A model generated the notes under the pieces. That model worked only from the letters and a program-made list of their open reading frames with translations, was not told where the DNA came from and ran no database searches. Positions 49,140-57,718 of a stretch of 64,000 bases of DNA are shown in pieces (the first letter of the stretch is position 1; each line of letters opens with the position of its first letter). The DNA is from JBAZMA01 sp041649995 (lineage in GTDB: Bacteria; Omnitrophota; Gorgyraeia; Velamenicoccales; Velamenicoccaceae). Made by a program: the position numbers and the translations under genes. Where the stretch lies: the NCBI GenBank assembly GCA_041649995.1, contig JBAZMA010000001.1, positions 124,001 to 188,000 on the forward strand, written 5' to 3'.

Positions 49140-49498
49140 GTTTGGCTGATGGCTGATAGCTAATAGCTTAGGGCTAAGAGCGAAGGGTAGAAACAGTGAA
49201 CCGCGTTGCTGCTTAGCTGTTAGCTCATTAGGTGCTTATTAAAGCAAGAGCAATTGCTGGTTTAATTTCCAAATCCCAAACCATAGAAACAATTAAAAAT
49301 TAAGAATTAAGAATTGAACCTTGATCAATGGACGGTACCTTCGACTTTCGGTCTTCTGACTTCGGATTTCTGACTTTCGACATCCGACATCCGACTTCAG
49401 TTTTCTGACCTCGGATTCCGGATCTAAGCCCATTTTTGATTGTTTTAGAGAAACAGAGGTTGCGGGAGCGAGAGGGTGAGGGACCGGGCCCTGTGACT
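49140..49498. repeat. Gene-free spacer (359 bp) inside a minus-strand operon, built of repeat modules
   Basis: Includes GGCTGATGGCTGATAGC, TTAGGGCTAAGAGCGAAGGG (also at 60272), GCTGCTTAGCTGTTAGCTC, TTAATTTCCAAATCCCAAACC (reverse of the 19370 piece), AAACAATTAAAAATTAAG, TTGATCAATGGACGG and several ATCCGACATCCGAC units. It splits the LolA-like gene from the ABC genes that normally follow. No promoter or gene is evident. Confidence 0.82.
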
Positions 49499-50281
49499 TT
49501 ATAACCCCTTGCGTAAATTCTGCAGGGTAAAAACATTTCTTCCAATAGATTTATTATATACGACGTTGTCTGTGACTTCAATGATTGTGAAGCGGCCCTC
49601 TTTGATGATGGAAACCATTTCCCAGCGCGTGGGGATCCTGCGGTCGCCGACTTTTTTGACCTGGGAATACCTTAGGACCTTGATGAGTTTGCCGCCCTTG
49701 CCGTAATATTCGTCGCGGATGGGCGTGAAGTCATTTTTATTAATCCACATGACCCTTTTCGCCCAGACAACCGCGGCCCGCGGTTTGGGCAGAAGGGTGA
49801 TCTTGTAAGCGGGTTCCTTGTCGATGATTTCTTCGGCCGTGATCTCATGGGTGTAATCATTCACCACGCTGCTTTCCTTGACCAGGTCGTCATTGGCGAA
49901 ATCGCTGCCCATCCAGGGCTGGAGCATGAGCGAAGGGGGGATTTTGATCACGCGTTCGACAGAGGGAAGATAATTCCACATTTCATTGCCGATCCTCAAT
50001 GTGGCGGTGCCTTTTTCCTTGGCCGGGGACAGGATGCGCAGGAACATTTTATCGCGGTCCTTTCCGGCAAAGGCGATCTCAAGCCGCCGCTTCCATTGGG
50101 GGGTGATAATGGTCATGATGTAGGTCCCCTGCTGCGTGTCGCCCCGCATCAGGTCATCTGAGCGTTTGACGATTTCCCTGGCTGATAATTCCGCGGCTTC
50201 TGTCTGTTTTGGGAAGGCTTCTTTGGACAAAAGGCTGAAAATACACAGGACGAACAGGATAGACAAGAATGGTCTTTTCAT
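49499..50281 (-). CDS. Outer membrane lipoprotein-sorting protein (LolA-like)
   Basis: 260 residues with a signal peptide (MKRPFLSILFVLCIFSLLSK). LSAREIVKRSDDLMRGDTQQGTYIMTI, RILSPAKEKGTATLRIGNEMWNYLPSVERVIKIPPSLMLQPWMGSDFANDDLVKESS is the typical sequence of the LolA-like family that is often encoded with RND or ABC permeases and a DUF1302 barrel, rather than of classic LolA. Role: periplasmic carrier of a lipid or acylated molecule. It is the first gene of the minus-strand group (GGAGA site before the ATG) and is divergent from the acyltransferase genes. Confidence 0.84.
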   Translation of the reverse strand: MKRPFLSILFVLCIFSLLSKEAFPKQTEAAELSAREIVKRSDDLMRGDTQQGTYIMTIITPQWKRRLEIAFAGKDRDKMFLRILSPAKEKGTATLRIGNEMWNYLPSVERVIKIPPSLMLQPWMGSDFANDDLVKESSVVNDYTHEITAEEIIDKEPAYKITLLPKPRAAVVWAKRVMWINKNDFTPIRDEYYGKGGKLIKVLRYSQVKKVGDRRIPTRWEMVSIIKEGRFTIIEVTDNVVYNKSIGRNVFTLQNLRKGL

Positions 50282-50382
50282 GGGAATCTCCGGCGGGATA
50301 AGAGGTTATGACGAATGAAGATGGATATCGACCATATCTAAGGACTAGACTTATTTTAGTCAAAAAAGTTCAAAAAGTCAAG

Positions 50383-50411
50383 TTGACCTCTCGGGAGGTC
50401 TATGGTAACTT
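50383..50411 (+). promoter_or_regulatory. Possible sigma-70 promoter with a palindrome in its spacer
   Basis: TTGACC (50383-50388), 17 bases, TAACTT (50406-50411). The spacer holds GACCTC-TCGG-GAGGTC, a perfect 6-bp inverted repeat, placed where a repressor would block RNA polymerase. Inference from position only. Confidence 0.38.
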
Positions 50412-50430
50412 AGTATATAGCAATATACTA
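50411..50430 (+). promoter_or_regulatory. Inverted repeat TAGTATA/TATACTA, possible operator
   Basis: TAGTATA at 50411-50417 and TATACTA at 50424-50430 with six bases between, directly downstream of the candidate -10. The arrangement is like that of binding sites of dimeric regulators. Confidence 0.4.
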
Positions 50431-50438
50431 ATATTAAT

Positions 50439-50471
50439 CCTTCTGAGGGCGTCTTTTTCGGTCTCAGAAGG
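50439..50471 (+). promoter_or_regulatory. Leader hairpin before the acyltransferase genes
   Basis: Arms CCTTCTGAG and CTCAGAAGG (9 bp, perfect) enclose GGCGTCTTTTTCGGT. No T-run follows, so it is more likely a stability or regulatory element than a terminator. The start codon at 50530 comes 58 bases later. Confidence 0.5.
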
Positions 50472-50529
50472 GTTTAAAGCCTTCGAAGGCTATAGATCAT
50501 CCTGGTTGGACAACTTCTGGAGGGGGAAA

Positions 50530-51159
50530 ATGAGCATCAGCTGTTTTAAGGTTGAAACGGCCGAAGCCTTGCGCCGGTTTTATAGATTGCGTTTCCAGGT
50601 TTACTGCCGGGAATGCGGTTATTTCAACGAACACCAGTATCCGGAAGGCGCCGAAAGCGACGCCTATGACGATTCTTCCGTGCATTTTTGCGCGGGCGAT
50701 AAGGAAGGAAATCTTATTGCCGGCGTGCGGCTGATCCTGCCTGATTGCGGAAAGTTCCCTATTGAGCATGCCAGCCCGGACGTTGACCTGGAGCGTTTAG
50801 GGGTTAAGCGCCAAGAATGCGCCGAGATCTCCCGTCTTGTGATTTCCAGAGAGCAGAGAAAGCGGGCGGGTATCGTATCGTCTTCCCAGATGAGCCCTCT
50901 GGTGACCGATCTTTGCGAACAGATGTACAGGGAATGCGAGCGCCGGGGCATCCGCTATTGCCTGGCCATGATGGCTCCTTCGCTGCACCTTCTGCTGAAA
51001 ATGCACCACTTTCCTTTTCAACAGGTTGGAGAGGGGTTTGAATACTTCGGGAAAGTCTATCCTTACCTCATTGACGTCACAAAGGTCGGTCAGGATAGGC
51101 AAGCAAAAGGTTTTTCGGACAAAAGGCCCGTTTTACGTCCTACCCTGGCCAGAGGTTAA
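50530..51159 (+). CDS. Exosortase-associated GNAT acyltransferase (FeeM/TIGR03694-like), first copy
   Basis: 209 residues from the ATG at 50530 behind TGGAGGGGGAA; the frame is open further up but runs through the promoter. RFQVYCRECGYFNEHQYPEG, ESDAYDDSSVHFCAGD, LIAGVRLILPDCGKFPIE, CAEISRLVIS and RGIRYCLAMMAPSLHLLLKM follow the pattern of the acyltransferase family seen near exosortase systems and related to N-acyl amino acid synthases and acyl-homoserine lactone synthases. Probable reaction: transfer of a fatty acyl group from acyl-ACP to an amine. The product is unknown. Confidence 0.82.
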   Translation: MSISCFKVETAEALRRFYRLRFQVYCRECGYFNEHQYPEGAESDAYDDSSVHFCAGDKEGNLIAGVRLILPDCGKFPIEHASPDVDLERLGVKRQECAEISRLVISREQRKRAGIVSSSQMSPLVTDLCEQMYRECERRGIRYCLAMMAPSLHLLLKMHHFPFQQVGEGFEYFGKVYPYLIDVTKVGQDRQAKGFSDKRPVLRPTLARG

Positions 51160-51867
51160 ATGGTCGCAGAAGAGCGGTTTATCTTTAAAAGGCTGGAGAC
51201 CCCCGCGGAACGCATGGATTCCTTCCATCTGCGTTATCAGGTCTATTGCAAAGAGTGCCATTTCATCAGTGAAACGGACTATCCTCTGGGCTATGAATGC
51301 GATAGCTTCGATGAATGTTCCCTTCATTTCGGCGCCTTTGATTTGAAAGGCCAGCTGATCGGAGGATCGAGGCTGATCCTGGCGGACTGCGCGCGGTTTC
51401 CCATCGAAGAGCACTGCTCTTCCCTGAACGTTGACTACGCCAAAACGCCCCGCGAAAAGTTCGCGGAGGTGTCGCGGTTGACCATCAGCAAGTTTTATAG
51501 AAGAAGGTCCAATGACGGACTTTACTACGGTCCGCAGTCGGCCGATGAGACTGTCGAGGACAAGGGCGAGCTTTTCCTTCGCCGCGTCCGCCCGATGGCC
51601 TTCGGCCTCTACCGCTCCATGTATCATGAATCCAAGCGCCGGGGCATCCGCTACTGGTACGCCCTCATGGAAAAAAGCCTCTGGCTGCTTTTGAAGATCC
51701 ACGGATTCGTCTTTCGTCCCGTCGGGCCGGAAGTGGATTTCTACGGCTTGGTTACTCCCTACTTCGTCGACATCGCCGACCTGGAACAGAACGTCTATTC
51801 AAAATTCCCGCAGTTTTTCCAGTTTTTCATGCAGGACCTGGAACCGGAACTGCAGCCGAAATTCTAA
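51160..51867 (+). CDS. Exosortase-associated GNAT acyltransferase (FeeM/TIGR03694-like), second copy
   Basis: 235 residues beginning right after the previous stop. Same blocks as the first copy: LRYQVYCKECHFISETDYPLGYECDSFDECSLHFGAFD, LIGGSRLILADCARFPIEE, FAEVSRLTISKFYRRR, RGIRYWYALMEKSLWLLLKIHGF and VDFYGLVTPYFVDIADLE. An insert of about 25 residues (SNDGLYYGPQSADETVEDKGE) between the blocks is not in the first copy. Divergence is clear, so the two probably differ in substrate, or work as a pair. They precede an acyl-ligase/ACP/acyltransferase fusion. Confidence 0.82.
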   Translation: MVAEERFIFKRLETPAERMDSFHLRYQVYCKECHFISETDYPLGYECDSFDECSLHFGAFDLKGQLIGGSRLILADCARFPIEEHCSSLNVDYAKTPREKFAEVSRLTISKFYRRRSNDGLYYGPQSADETVEDKGELFLRRVRPMAFGLYRSMYHESKRRGIRYWYALMEKSLWLLLKIHGFVFRPVGPEVDFYGLVTPYFVDIADLEQNVYSKFPQFFQFFMQDLEPELQPKF

Positions 51868-51918
51868 GGCAAAGACGGGCGGGAAGAGGGGCGTTTGCCC
51901 TCCTAATTTTTTCTTTCC

Positions 51919-54585
51919 ATGTCCGCAACAGACCCCAATCTTTTCGAACGTTTCCTGAAGAGCGTTTCTGAATTTTCCGAACGGCCCTGTCTGATTTCTA
52001 AAAAAGGCGACCGCTACGAAACGTGGACTTTTGCCCGCCTGCGCCGCGTTGTTTTCGGCTTAAGGCAGGTCCTGCTTGACCAGGGGCTTAAACCGGGCGA
52101 CCGGGCGGCCATTCTTCTGTCCAACGGCCCTCTCTGGCCGGCGTCTTTTCTGGCTGTTGTTTCGCTGCGGGCGGTGGCCGTGCCGATCGACGCTCAATTG
52201 AGCCCCGATCAGATCAAAAAGATCCTTATCCATTCCCAGGCGCGCGCGCTTTTGACGGAAGAAAAATTCGGCGTGTCGCTTTCCGAGGCCCTTCAGGAGG
52301 AAACAAAACTCGACGTCCTGTTTTTGGACAAGGATTCAGGCGAGCGGCCGGGAGAACCTGAGAACGAAAAGAGCCAGCCCTTCGATTTCCCTTCCGAGAC
52401 CCTGGCGGCCCTGTTCTATACGTCGGGAACGACCCAGGAACACAAGGCCGTCATGCTGACGCACGGCAATCTTCTGGCCAATGTCGATTCCATCCATCCC
52501 CTGAGGCTGGTGACGCAAAGCGACACCCTGATTTCCGTCCTGCCGCTTTACCACGCGTATCCTTTTATGGTCACCTGCCTGATCCCGCTTTTGGAAGGCG
52601 CCTGCGTGTGTTATACGCAGAGCCTGATCCCCCATGAACTGTTCGCAACCATGCGCGACAACAAAGTTACGCTCTTTGTCGGGGTTCCCCAGCTTTTCAG
52701 TCTGATCGAGCGTTCTGTTTCTGAAAAATTGAACAAGTACGGGCGCCTGACGGCATCCTGGATCCGCGCGAGCCTCGAATTCTGGGGGAGTCTCTCCCGG
52801 CTCAGCGGACGCCGCATGATCAATCCTTTTGTCCGCGATTTTCACCGCATGCTCGGTGGTCAATTGAGGGCGTTTGTCAGCGGGGGAGCGAAACTTGAAC
52901 CCCAGACAGCCGCCGGCCTTCAGCGGCTCGGATTTCAGGTCCTGGAAGGTTATGGTTTGACGGAAACCTCTCCTATTGTCACCATCAACGATAATCGTCG
53001 TGATAAATTCCATACCGTGGGCCGGCCTATTCCCGGGGTAGAAGTCCGCATTTTGGCCCCGGATGAAAACGGGACGGGCGAAGTGGCTGTGCGGGGAAAA
53101 AATATCATGAAGGGGTATGACCGCGCGCCGGAGTTGACGGCCCAGGCCCTCAAAGACGGCTGGTTTTTGACAGGAGACCTGGGGTCGCTTGACAAAGACG
53201 GTTATCTGCAGCTGGACGGACGAAAGAATGAGATCATCGTGCTTCCTTCGGGAAAAAAGGTGAATCCCGAGGAGGTTGAGGCCTGTTATCTCAAGAGCCC
53301 CTATATCAAGGAGATCGCGGTTTTTTATCCGAAGAAAGGGCCCGAGGCCGGGCATTTGTCGGCTGTCATTGTTCCGGACGAAGACCGTTTGCGCAGGGAG
53401 AAGCACGTGGACATCAATTTCAAGATCCGCTGGGAACTGGACTGCCCGGTGAAGCTTGCCCCTTATCAGCGCATCAAGGGATTCGTCCTGACCTCCCAGC
53501 CGATGCCGCGCACAAGGCTGGGGAAACTGGTGCGCTACAAGGTTGAATCCATTTATGAATCCCTCATAAGCCGGCACGGGGAGAAAAAGACGCAAGAGGC
53601 CGTTTCGCCGTTTGAATCCATGGCCCTGAAATATATTTCCCGTATCCTGAAAAAAGACGTTCGTATCGACGACCATCTCGAGCTGGACCTCGGCCTGGAT
53701 TCCCTGGGCCGCATCGAACTGTTGTCTTCCCTGCAGGATCTCATCAATGCCGGGATCGACGATACCCTGGCGTACGAGATGTTCCAGGCGCGCACCATCC
53801 GGGAACTTCTGGCGAAGGCGCAGAAGGCCCTGCCTGAAGACGCCTTCTCGGGATTATTGAAAAGGGAGGATTCGGTTTTTTGGTCGGAGGTTTTGAAGCA
53901 GGAACCCTCCGAGGCGACAAAGAAGAAATTGAAACTGCGTTTTAACGGCCTGGAAAAGGGTTTGAGTTTTCTCGTCCTCCTGGGGCTGAGGGCCTTTCTG
54001 GTCCTCTTTTTTGCCTGCAGGGCCCGCGGGAAAAATAACATTCCCGCCAAAGGGCCTTTTATCATCGCGCCTAATCACGTGTCCTATCTGGATGCTTTTT
54101 ATCTTTTGCGGGCGCTGCCTTTCCGGCTCGTTCTGGAGACCTATTTCGCGGGATTCGGCGCCATTTTCCGCCACCCGCTGATCGCCTGGTCCATGCGCTT
54201 TTTCCGCCTGGTCCCTATCGATGTGGATCTTGACCTGGCAGAAACCCTCAAAACATGCCGCTATCTTCTGACCCAGGGCAAGGTTCTCGTTTATTTTGCG
54301 GAAGGGCAGCGCTCAGGGGATGGGCAGCTCAAGGAATTCCGCAAGGGCTTGGGCATCCTTGTCCGCGAATCGGGGTCCGGTGTGCTGCCGGTTTACCTCA
54401 AAGGCGCTTTTAAGGCCTGGCCTCGTTCGCGAAAATTTCCCCTGCCTGCGAAGGTCACGGTCGAGATCGGCAAGTTCCTGACATTCGAAAAGTTGACAGG
54501 CGGCAGAAAGGATGAGGATTACTCAGCGATCGCTCAGGTGGTCAGGGGCCGTATAGAATCCCTGGCGAACGAAGGAAAGCCCTGA
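51919..54585 (+). CDS. Fusion of acyl-CoA/ACP ligase, acyl carrier domain and lysophospholipid acyltransferase
   Basis: 888 residues in three parts. Residues 1-560: AMP-forming ligase, with FYTSGTTQEHKAVMLTHGN, GYGLTETSPIVTIN, GWFLTGDLGSLDKDGYLQLDGRKNEII and PRTRLGKLVR. Residues 565-645: acyl carrier domain with the phosphopantetheine site GLDSLGRIELL (Ser595). Residues 680-888: PlsC-type acyltransferase with APNHVSYLDAF (His720) and VYFAEGQRSGDGQL. The chain could activate a fatty acid, hold it on its own carrier and pass it to a lipid. Aas of E. coli has a related pair of domains without the carrier. With the FeeM-like genes before it, it probably makes or remodels an acylated amine lipid. 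Confidence 0.87.
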   Translation: MSATDPNLFERFLKSVSEFSERPCLISKKGDRYETWTFARLRRVVFGLRQVLLDQGLKPGDRAAILLSNGPLWPASFLAVVSLRAVAVPIDAQLSPDQIKKILIHSQARALLTEEKFGVSLSEALQEETKLDVLFLDKDSGERPGEPENEKSQPFDFPSETLAALFYTSGTTQEHKAVMLTHGNLLANVDSIHPLRLVTQSDTLISVLPLYHAYPFMVTCLIPLLEGACVCYTQSLIPHELFATMRDNKVTLFVGVPQLFSLIERSVSEKLNKYGRLTASWIRASLEFWGSLSRLSGRRMINPFVRDFHRMLGGQLRAFVSGGAKLEPQTAAGLQRLGFQVLEGYGLTETSPIVTINDNRRDKFHTVGRPIPGVEVRILAPDENGTGEVAVRGKNIMKGYDRAPELTAQALKDGWFLTGDLGSLDKDGYLQLDGRKNEIIVLPSGKKVNPEEVEACYLKSPYIKEIAVFYPKKGPEAGHLSAVIVPDEDRLRREKHVDINFKIRWELDCPVKLAPYQRIKGFVLTSQPMPRTRLGKLVRYKVESIYESLISRHGEKKTQEAVSPFESMALKYISRILKKDVRIDDHLELDLGLDSLGRIELLSSLQDLINAGIDDTLAYEMFQARTIRELLAKAQKALPEDAFSGLLKREDSVFWSEVLKQEPSEATKKKLKLRFNGLEKGLSFLVLLGLRAFLVLFFACRARGKNNIPAKGPFIIAPNHVSYLDAFYLLRALPFRLVLETYFAGFGAIFRHPLIAWSMRFFRLVPIDVDLDLAETLKTCRYLLTQGKVLVYFAEGQRSGDGQLKEFRKGLGILVRESGSGVLPVYLKGAFKAWPRSRKFPLPAKVTVEIGKFLTFEKLTGGRKDEDYSAIAQVVRGRIESLANEGKP

Positions 54586-54637
54586 CTTTTTAAAGGCTTA
54601 AAAAATGTAAGTGGTTAGGAATAATATGTTTTTGGCC

Positions 54638-54665
54638 TTGACAAAATAAGATTCAATGTTATACT
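54638..54665 (+). promoter_or_regulatory. Sigma-70-type promoter
   Basis: TTGACA (54638-54643), 16 bases, TATACT (54660-54665), about 90 bp before the membrane-protein start at 54758. It is the best-matching -35/-10 pair I found in the window. Confidence 0.6.
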
Positions 54666-54757
54666 TTAATTCATATTTTCACCCATCATCCCGGCCTTTC
54701 TTCCTGTTTTTCTTTGGGTGATCCTCCGATATCAACCGCTTTTTACCATCTATTTTT

Positions 54758-55639
54758 ATGGCTCTCAGAAAGGTCAGGATAGCGCAGGGGTCATTGTCTA
54801 TCTGGAAAAGGGTTGTCGCCCTTTTCAGGCGCGAGCCCTCTGTTTTGTTTCCTTTTCTTATCATTGCCGGCATCGAGCTGCTGGCCCTCGTTTTCCTTTA
54901 TTTCAGCCCTCACTTTCCCATCAAGATCATTATGGGGCCGCCTATCCGCAGGATATGGGGCGCCATCTACATGCACTATCCGTTCTTCTATGAACTTCTC
55001 CCCAGGCTCTTCTATTACACAAAAATCATTCTCAGTATTTTTGCCGGTTCCATCACCTCCGGTATGGCTGTCTACGCCATATCCCTGGCCGTGAAATCAA
55101 AACCGGTGGACTTGAAAGAGGTTTTCAGGCACGTCATGAAGCGTTATTTAAGCCTCATTTTGCTGACGACCATCCTGTTCGTGGCCGTGCATTTCCTCAT
55201 GAAACAGCCCTCTGACCTCCTGATCAAATACTTCAGGGCCGGGCATCCCAAGCTTTTGTTCCTGGGCCCGAAATTCTGGATGGTCTATGTCGTCCCTGTG
55301 ATGAATTTTGTGTTCGCGGTTTTCTTCCAGGGATTGTTCGTTTTTTCCATCCCCTTCGTTGTTATTAAAGGAAAGAAATTTCTGCCGGCCCTCGGGCGCG
55401 GCATGCTCCTGTTTTTCCGTCTGTTTGTCCGGACCATTGTGGTGGTTGCCGTCCCCATGATCCTTTATATTCCGGTGACCATGCTGCGGGGCAATATCAG
55501 TTTTCTCGCGGATAAATTTATGCCTGAGGTCGTGGGCATCGTGCTTTTGATCGGCATCCTTGTCGGGACCCTTGTTGTAGATCTGCTTTTGACGACGGCA
55601 ACAACGCTTATTTTCCTTGAGGCGACAGATGAAGCGTAA
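54758..55639 (+). CDS. Unrecognised six-segment membrane protein
   Basis: 293 residues; no family recognised. A cytoplasmic-looking basic N-terminus (RIAQGSLSIWKRVVALFRREPSVLF) is followed by about six hydrophobic stretches, with a hydrophilic region after about 135 (KSKPVDLKEVFRHVMKRYLSL). The segment order resembles DUF975/glycerophosphoryl-diester-type membrane proteins only in a general way. It overlaps the next gene by 11 bp and is preceded by a good promoter, so it starts a transcription unit with the TPR lipoprotein. Confidence 0.6.
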   Translation: MALRKVRIAQGSLSIWKRVVALFRREPSVLFPFLIIAGIELLALVFLYFSPHFPIKIIMGPPIRRIWGAIYMHYPFFYELLPRLFYYTKIILSIFAGSITSGMAVYAISLAVKSKPVDLKEVFRHVMKRYLSLILLTTILFVAVHFLMKQPSDLLIKYFRAGHPKLLFLGPKFWMVYVVPVMNFVFAVFFQGLFVFSIPFVVIKGKKFLPALGRGMLLFFRLFVRTIVVVAVPMILYIPVTMLRGNISFLADKFMPEVVGIVLLIGILVGTLVVDLLLTTATTLIFLEATDEA

Positions 55640-56459
55640 AATTTTGATCTGCCTGATCCCCGTTTTTGTGATCGCGCTTGCGGGCTGCGAAAGCCAGGCC
55701 TTTAAGGCGGAGCGCCAGATGTGGAAGGCGCACAAGAAGGCCGAGGCGATCTACAAGAACCCGAAGGGAACGCCTCCCTATGTCTTAAAGAAAGCGGTGA
55801 GCGCCTATGAGGCGATCGGCAAGAAGTATCCCGATTCGCTGTTCGCCGTGCAGTCGCAGTTCAGCATCGGCCATCTCTATCTGGTGATGGGCGATTTTGA
55901 CCGCGCCAGGAGCGTCTATAAATCCCTGGCCTTTGACTGCGATAAAAAAGGCAACCTGTGCGCCGAGGCTTATTTCGCGATCGGCAAAAGCTATGAGCTC
56001 CAGGGTAACTGGCCCGACGCGGAACTGATCTACCGCAAGATCATGCAGGAATTCCCGTTTTCCGCCAAGAGCCTGGATCTGCCTCTTTATATGATGCTGC
56101 ATTACAAGAACGCCAAAGACACGATCAATACGCAAAGAACGGTCAATGAGGCCGTGGGATATTACAAGGGTTTGATGTCCGATGAGCGCGGCAAAAAAGG
56201 CGCCGACATCCTTCACGGTCTCGTGACGCGCTCCTATCTGGAATCCGATCAGTGGCCGCAGGCGCTCGACAGCCTCGAGGAATATGTCCGTGATTTCCCG
56301 GACCAGAATCCGGAAGAGGCCATCTACATCAAGGCCGTGATCTATCAGAAAAAACTGAACGATAAAGATAAGGCGAAAGCAGAGCTTCAGCGTATTCTCA
56401 AAGACTACCCTGATTCCAAGCTGACCCCGCACGTCAAATCACTTCTGGAACGCATCTAG
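55629..56459 (+). CDS. TPR-repeat lipoprotein
   Basis: 276 residues from the ATG at 55629. Lipobox VIALAGC at about 14-20, then repeats of the TPR type, such as VLKKAVSAYEAIGKKYPDSLFAVQSQFSIGHLYLVMGDFDRARSVYKSL, AYFAIGKSYELQGNWPDAELIYRKIMQEFP and PQALDSLEEYVRDFPDQNPEEAIYI. The last repeat ends with KDYPDSKLTPHVKSLLERI. Helical-repeat lipoproteins of this size serve as envelope assembly or scaffolding factors (BamD-like) or as parts of polysaccharide or exosortase systems. It is not similar enough for me to name it BamD. Confidence 0.77.
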   Translation: MKRKILICLIPVFVIALAGCESQAFKAERQMWKAHKKAEAIYKNPKGTPPYVLKKAVSAYEAIGKKYPDSLFAVQSQFSIGHLYLVMGDFDRARSVYKSLAFDCDKKGNLCAEAYFAIGKSYELQGNWPDAELIYRKIMQEFPFSAKSLDLPLYMMLHYKNAKDTINTQRTVNEAVGYYKGLMSDERGKKGADILHGLVTRSYLESDQWPQALDSLEEYVRDFPDQNPEEAIYIKAVIYQKKLNDKDKAKAELQRILKDYPDSKLTPHVKSLLERI

Positions 56460-56492
56460 TTTCGAACCGGGACCGTTAATCGGGAGTTAAAA

Positions 56493-57701
56493 TTGAACAA
56501 GGTAGACCTGTCGGAACTTCATAAAAACATTCTAAATGATGCCCTTCTGCAGTTAAAAGAGATCCTCAGGGCGGATACGGCTTCTTTGTTCCTGATGGAT
56601 GGGGAACGCCAGGAGCTTGTTTTAAATTCCATCCTTAATGAACGCAAGATCCAGTTCAAGGGCATCCGCCAAAGGTTGGGGGAGGGTGTTGCCGGTTCCG
56701 TGGCCAACGCCGGAAAAGCCGTCCTGGTGAAAAATATCAAGACAGACCCCCGCTTTCGTTCCCAGCGGTTTCATCACTACCACACGGATTCTTTTATCTG
56801 CATTCCCATCGTGACCTCCTCGGGGTTGATCGGCGTTATCAATATTTCCGACAAGGGATCGGGAGAGGCGTTCACGGAGGATGACCTTCGCGTGGCCTGT
56901 CTGACCGCGCAATTGACCTCGCATATTGTCGAAGGGCAGCGGAACCTCGCCCAGCTTAAGGATGAAAACCAGCAGATCAAGCGGGAAAAGGCCGAGGCCA
57001 AGGAGCAGCAGGCGTTCCTGGAAAAATTCGCGTCCATGGGCAAATTGGCGGGGGGCATTGTCCACGAGATCAATAATCCGCTGGATGCCGTTATTCGTTA
57101 CACGAACATGCTCATTGAGCGCGATCTGGACCGTTCCCTGGCCCATGAATATTTGAACGAGATCAAGGTGGGGCTGACGAGGATCTTAAAGATCACGCGC
57201 TCCTTAAGGGAATTTTCCCAGCAGTTGAATGATAACCGTTTTCAGGATTTGGTCGATATCCACGAAGTTCTGGAAGAAGCGCTGTCGCTTTTCAGGACGC
57301 ATTTTTACGGCGGTAAGGTCCGGGTCCAGAAGAAATACCAGGCGTCTTTGCCCAAGGTGATCGACAAGGGGCTTTGTCGGGTGTTTTCCAATATCATCAA
57401 GAACGCCATAGACGCCATGGCCGAAGGCGGCACGATCGTCATTGCGACCGTCCAGAATGAGGAATTTATCCAGATTTCCTTCAGGGATTCCGGCCCCGGT
57501 GTTCCTAAAGATTTACAGGAAAAGATTTTTACGCCTTTTTTCACGACAAAGCCCATTGGTCAGGGTATCGGACTTGGCCTGCCGATCTGTTTTGAAGTCA
57601 TTCAAAGATACGGCGGGCGGATCGACGTTGAGAGCAGCCCGCAGAATGGGACCTGTTTTACCGTATGCCTGCCTCTTAAATTCGCGTTCCCCGCGTCCTA
57701 A
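56493..57701 (+). CDS. GAF-domain sensor histidine kinase
   Basis: 402 residues from TTG at 56493. GAF domain about 10-155 (RADTASLFLMDGERQEL, LGEGVAGSVANAGKAVLVKNI, FICIPIVTSSGLIGVINISDK), a coiled stretch 156-180, the phosphoacceptor box GGIVHEINNPLDAVIRY (His191) and the ATPase domain with NIIKNAIDAMAEGG, DSGPGVPKDLQEKIF and GIGLGLPICFEVIQRYGG. No membrane segment, so a cytoplasmic kinase that senses a ligand or a redox state. The NtrC-type gene follows 17 bp later and is its probable partner. In many exosortase loci a kinase/NtrC pair called PrsK/PrsR is present; that this is the same pair is inference. Confidence 0.88.
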   Translation: MNKVDLSELHKNILNDALLQLKEILRADTASLFLMDGERQELVLNSILNERKIQFKGIRQRLGEGVAGSVANAGKAVLVKNIKTDPRFRSQRFHHYHTDSFICIPIVTSSGLIGVINISDKGSGEAFTEDDLRVACLTAQLTSHIVEGQRNLAQLKDENQQIKREKAEAKEQQAFLEKFASMGKLAGGIVHEINNPLDAVIRYTNMLIERDLDRSLAHEYLNEIKVGLTRILKITRSLREFSQQLNDNRFQDLVDIHEVLEEALSLFRTHFYGGKVRVQKKYQASLPKVIDKGLCRVFSNIIKNAIDAMAEGGTIVIATVQNEEFIQISFRDSGPGVPKDLQEKIFTPFFTTKPIGQGIGLGLPICFEVIQRYGGRIDVESSPQNGTCFTVCLPLKFAFPAS

Positions 57702-57718
57702 ATCACAGTGATGAGATC

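Noticed and set aside
52336..53676. Long minus-strand open frame of 446 codons
   Set aside because: It lies opposite the acyl-ligase domain of the fusion gene, whose motifs are unambiguous.
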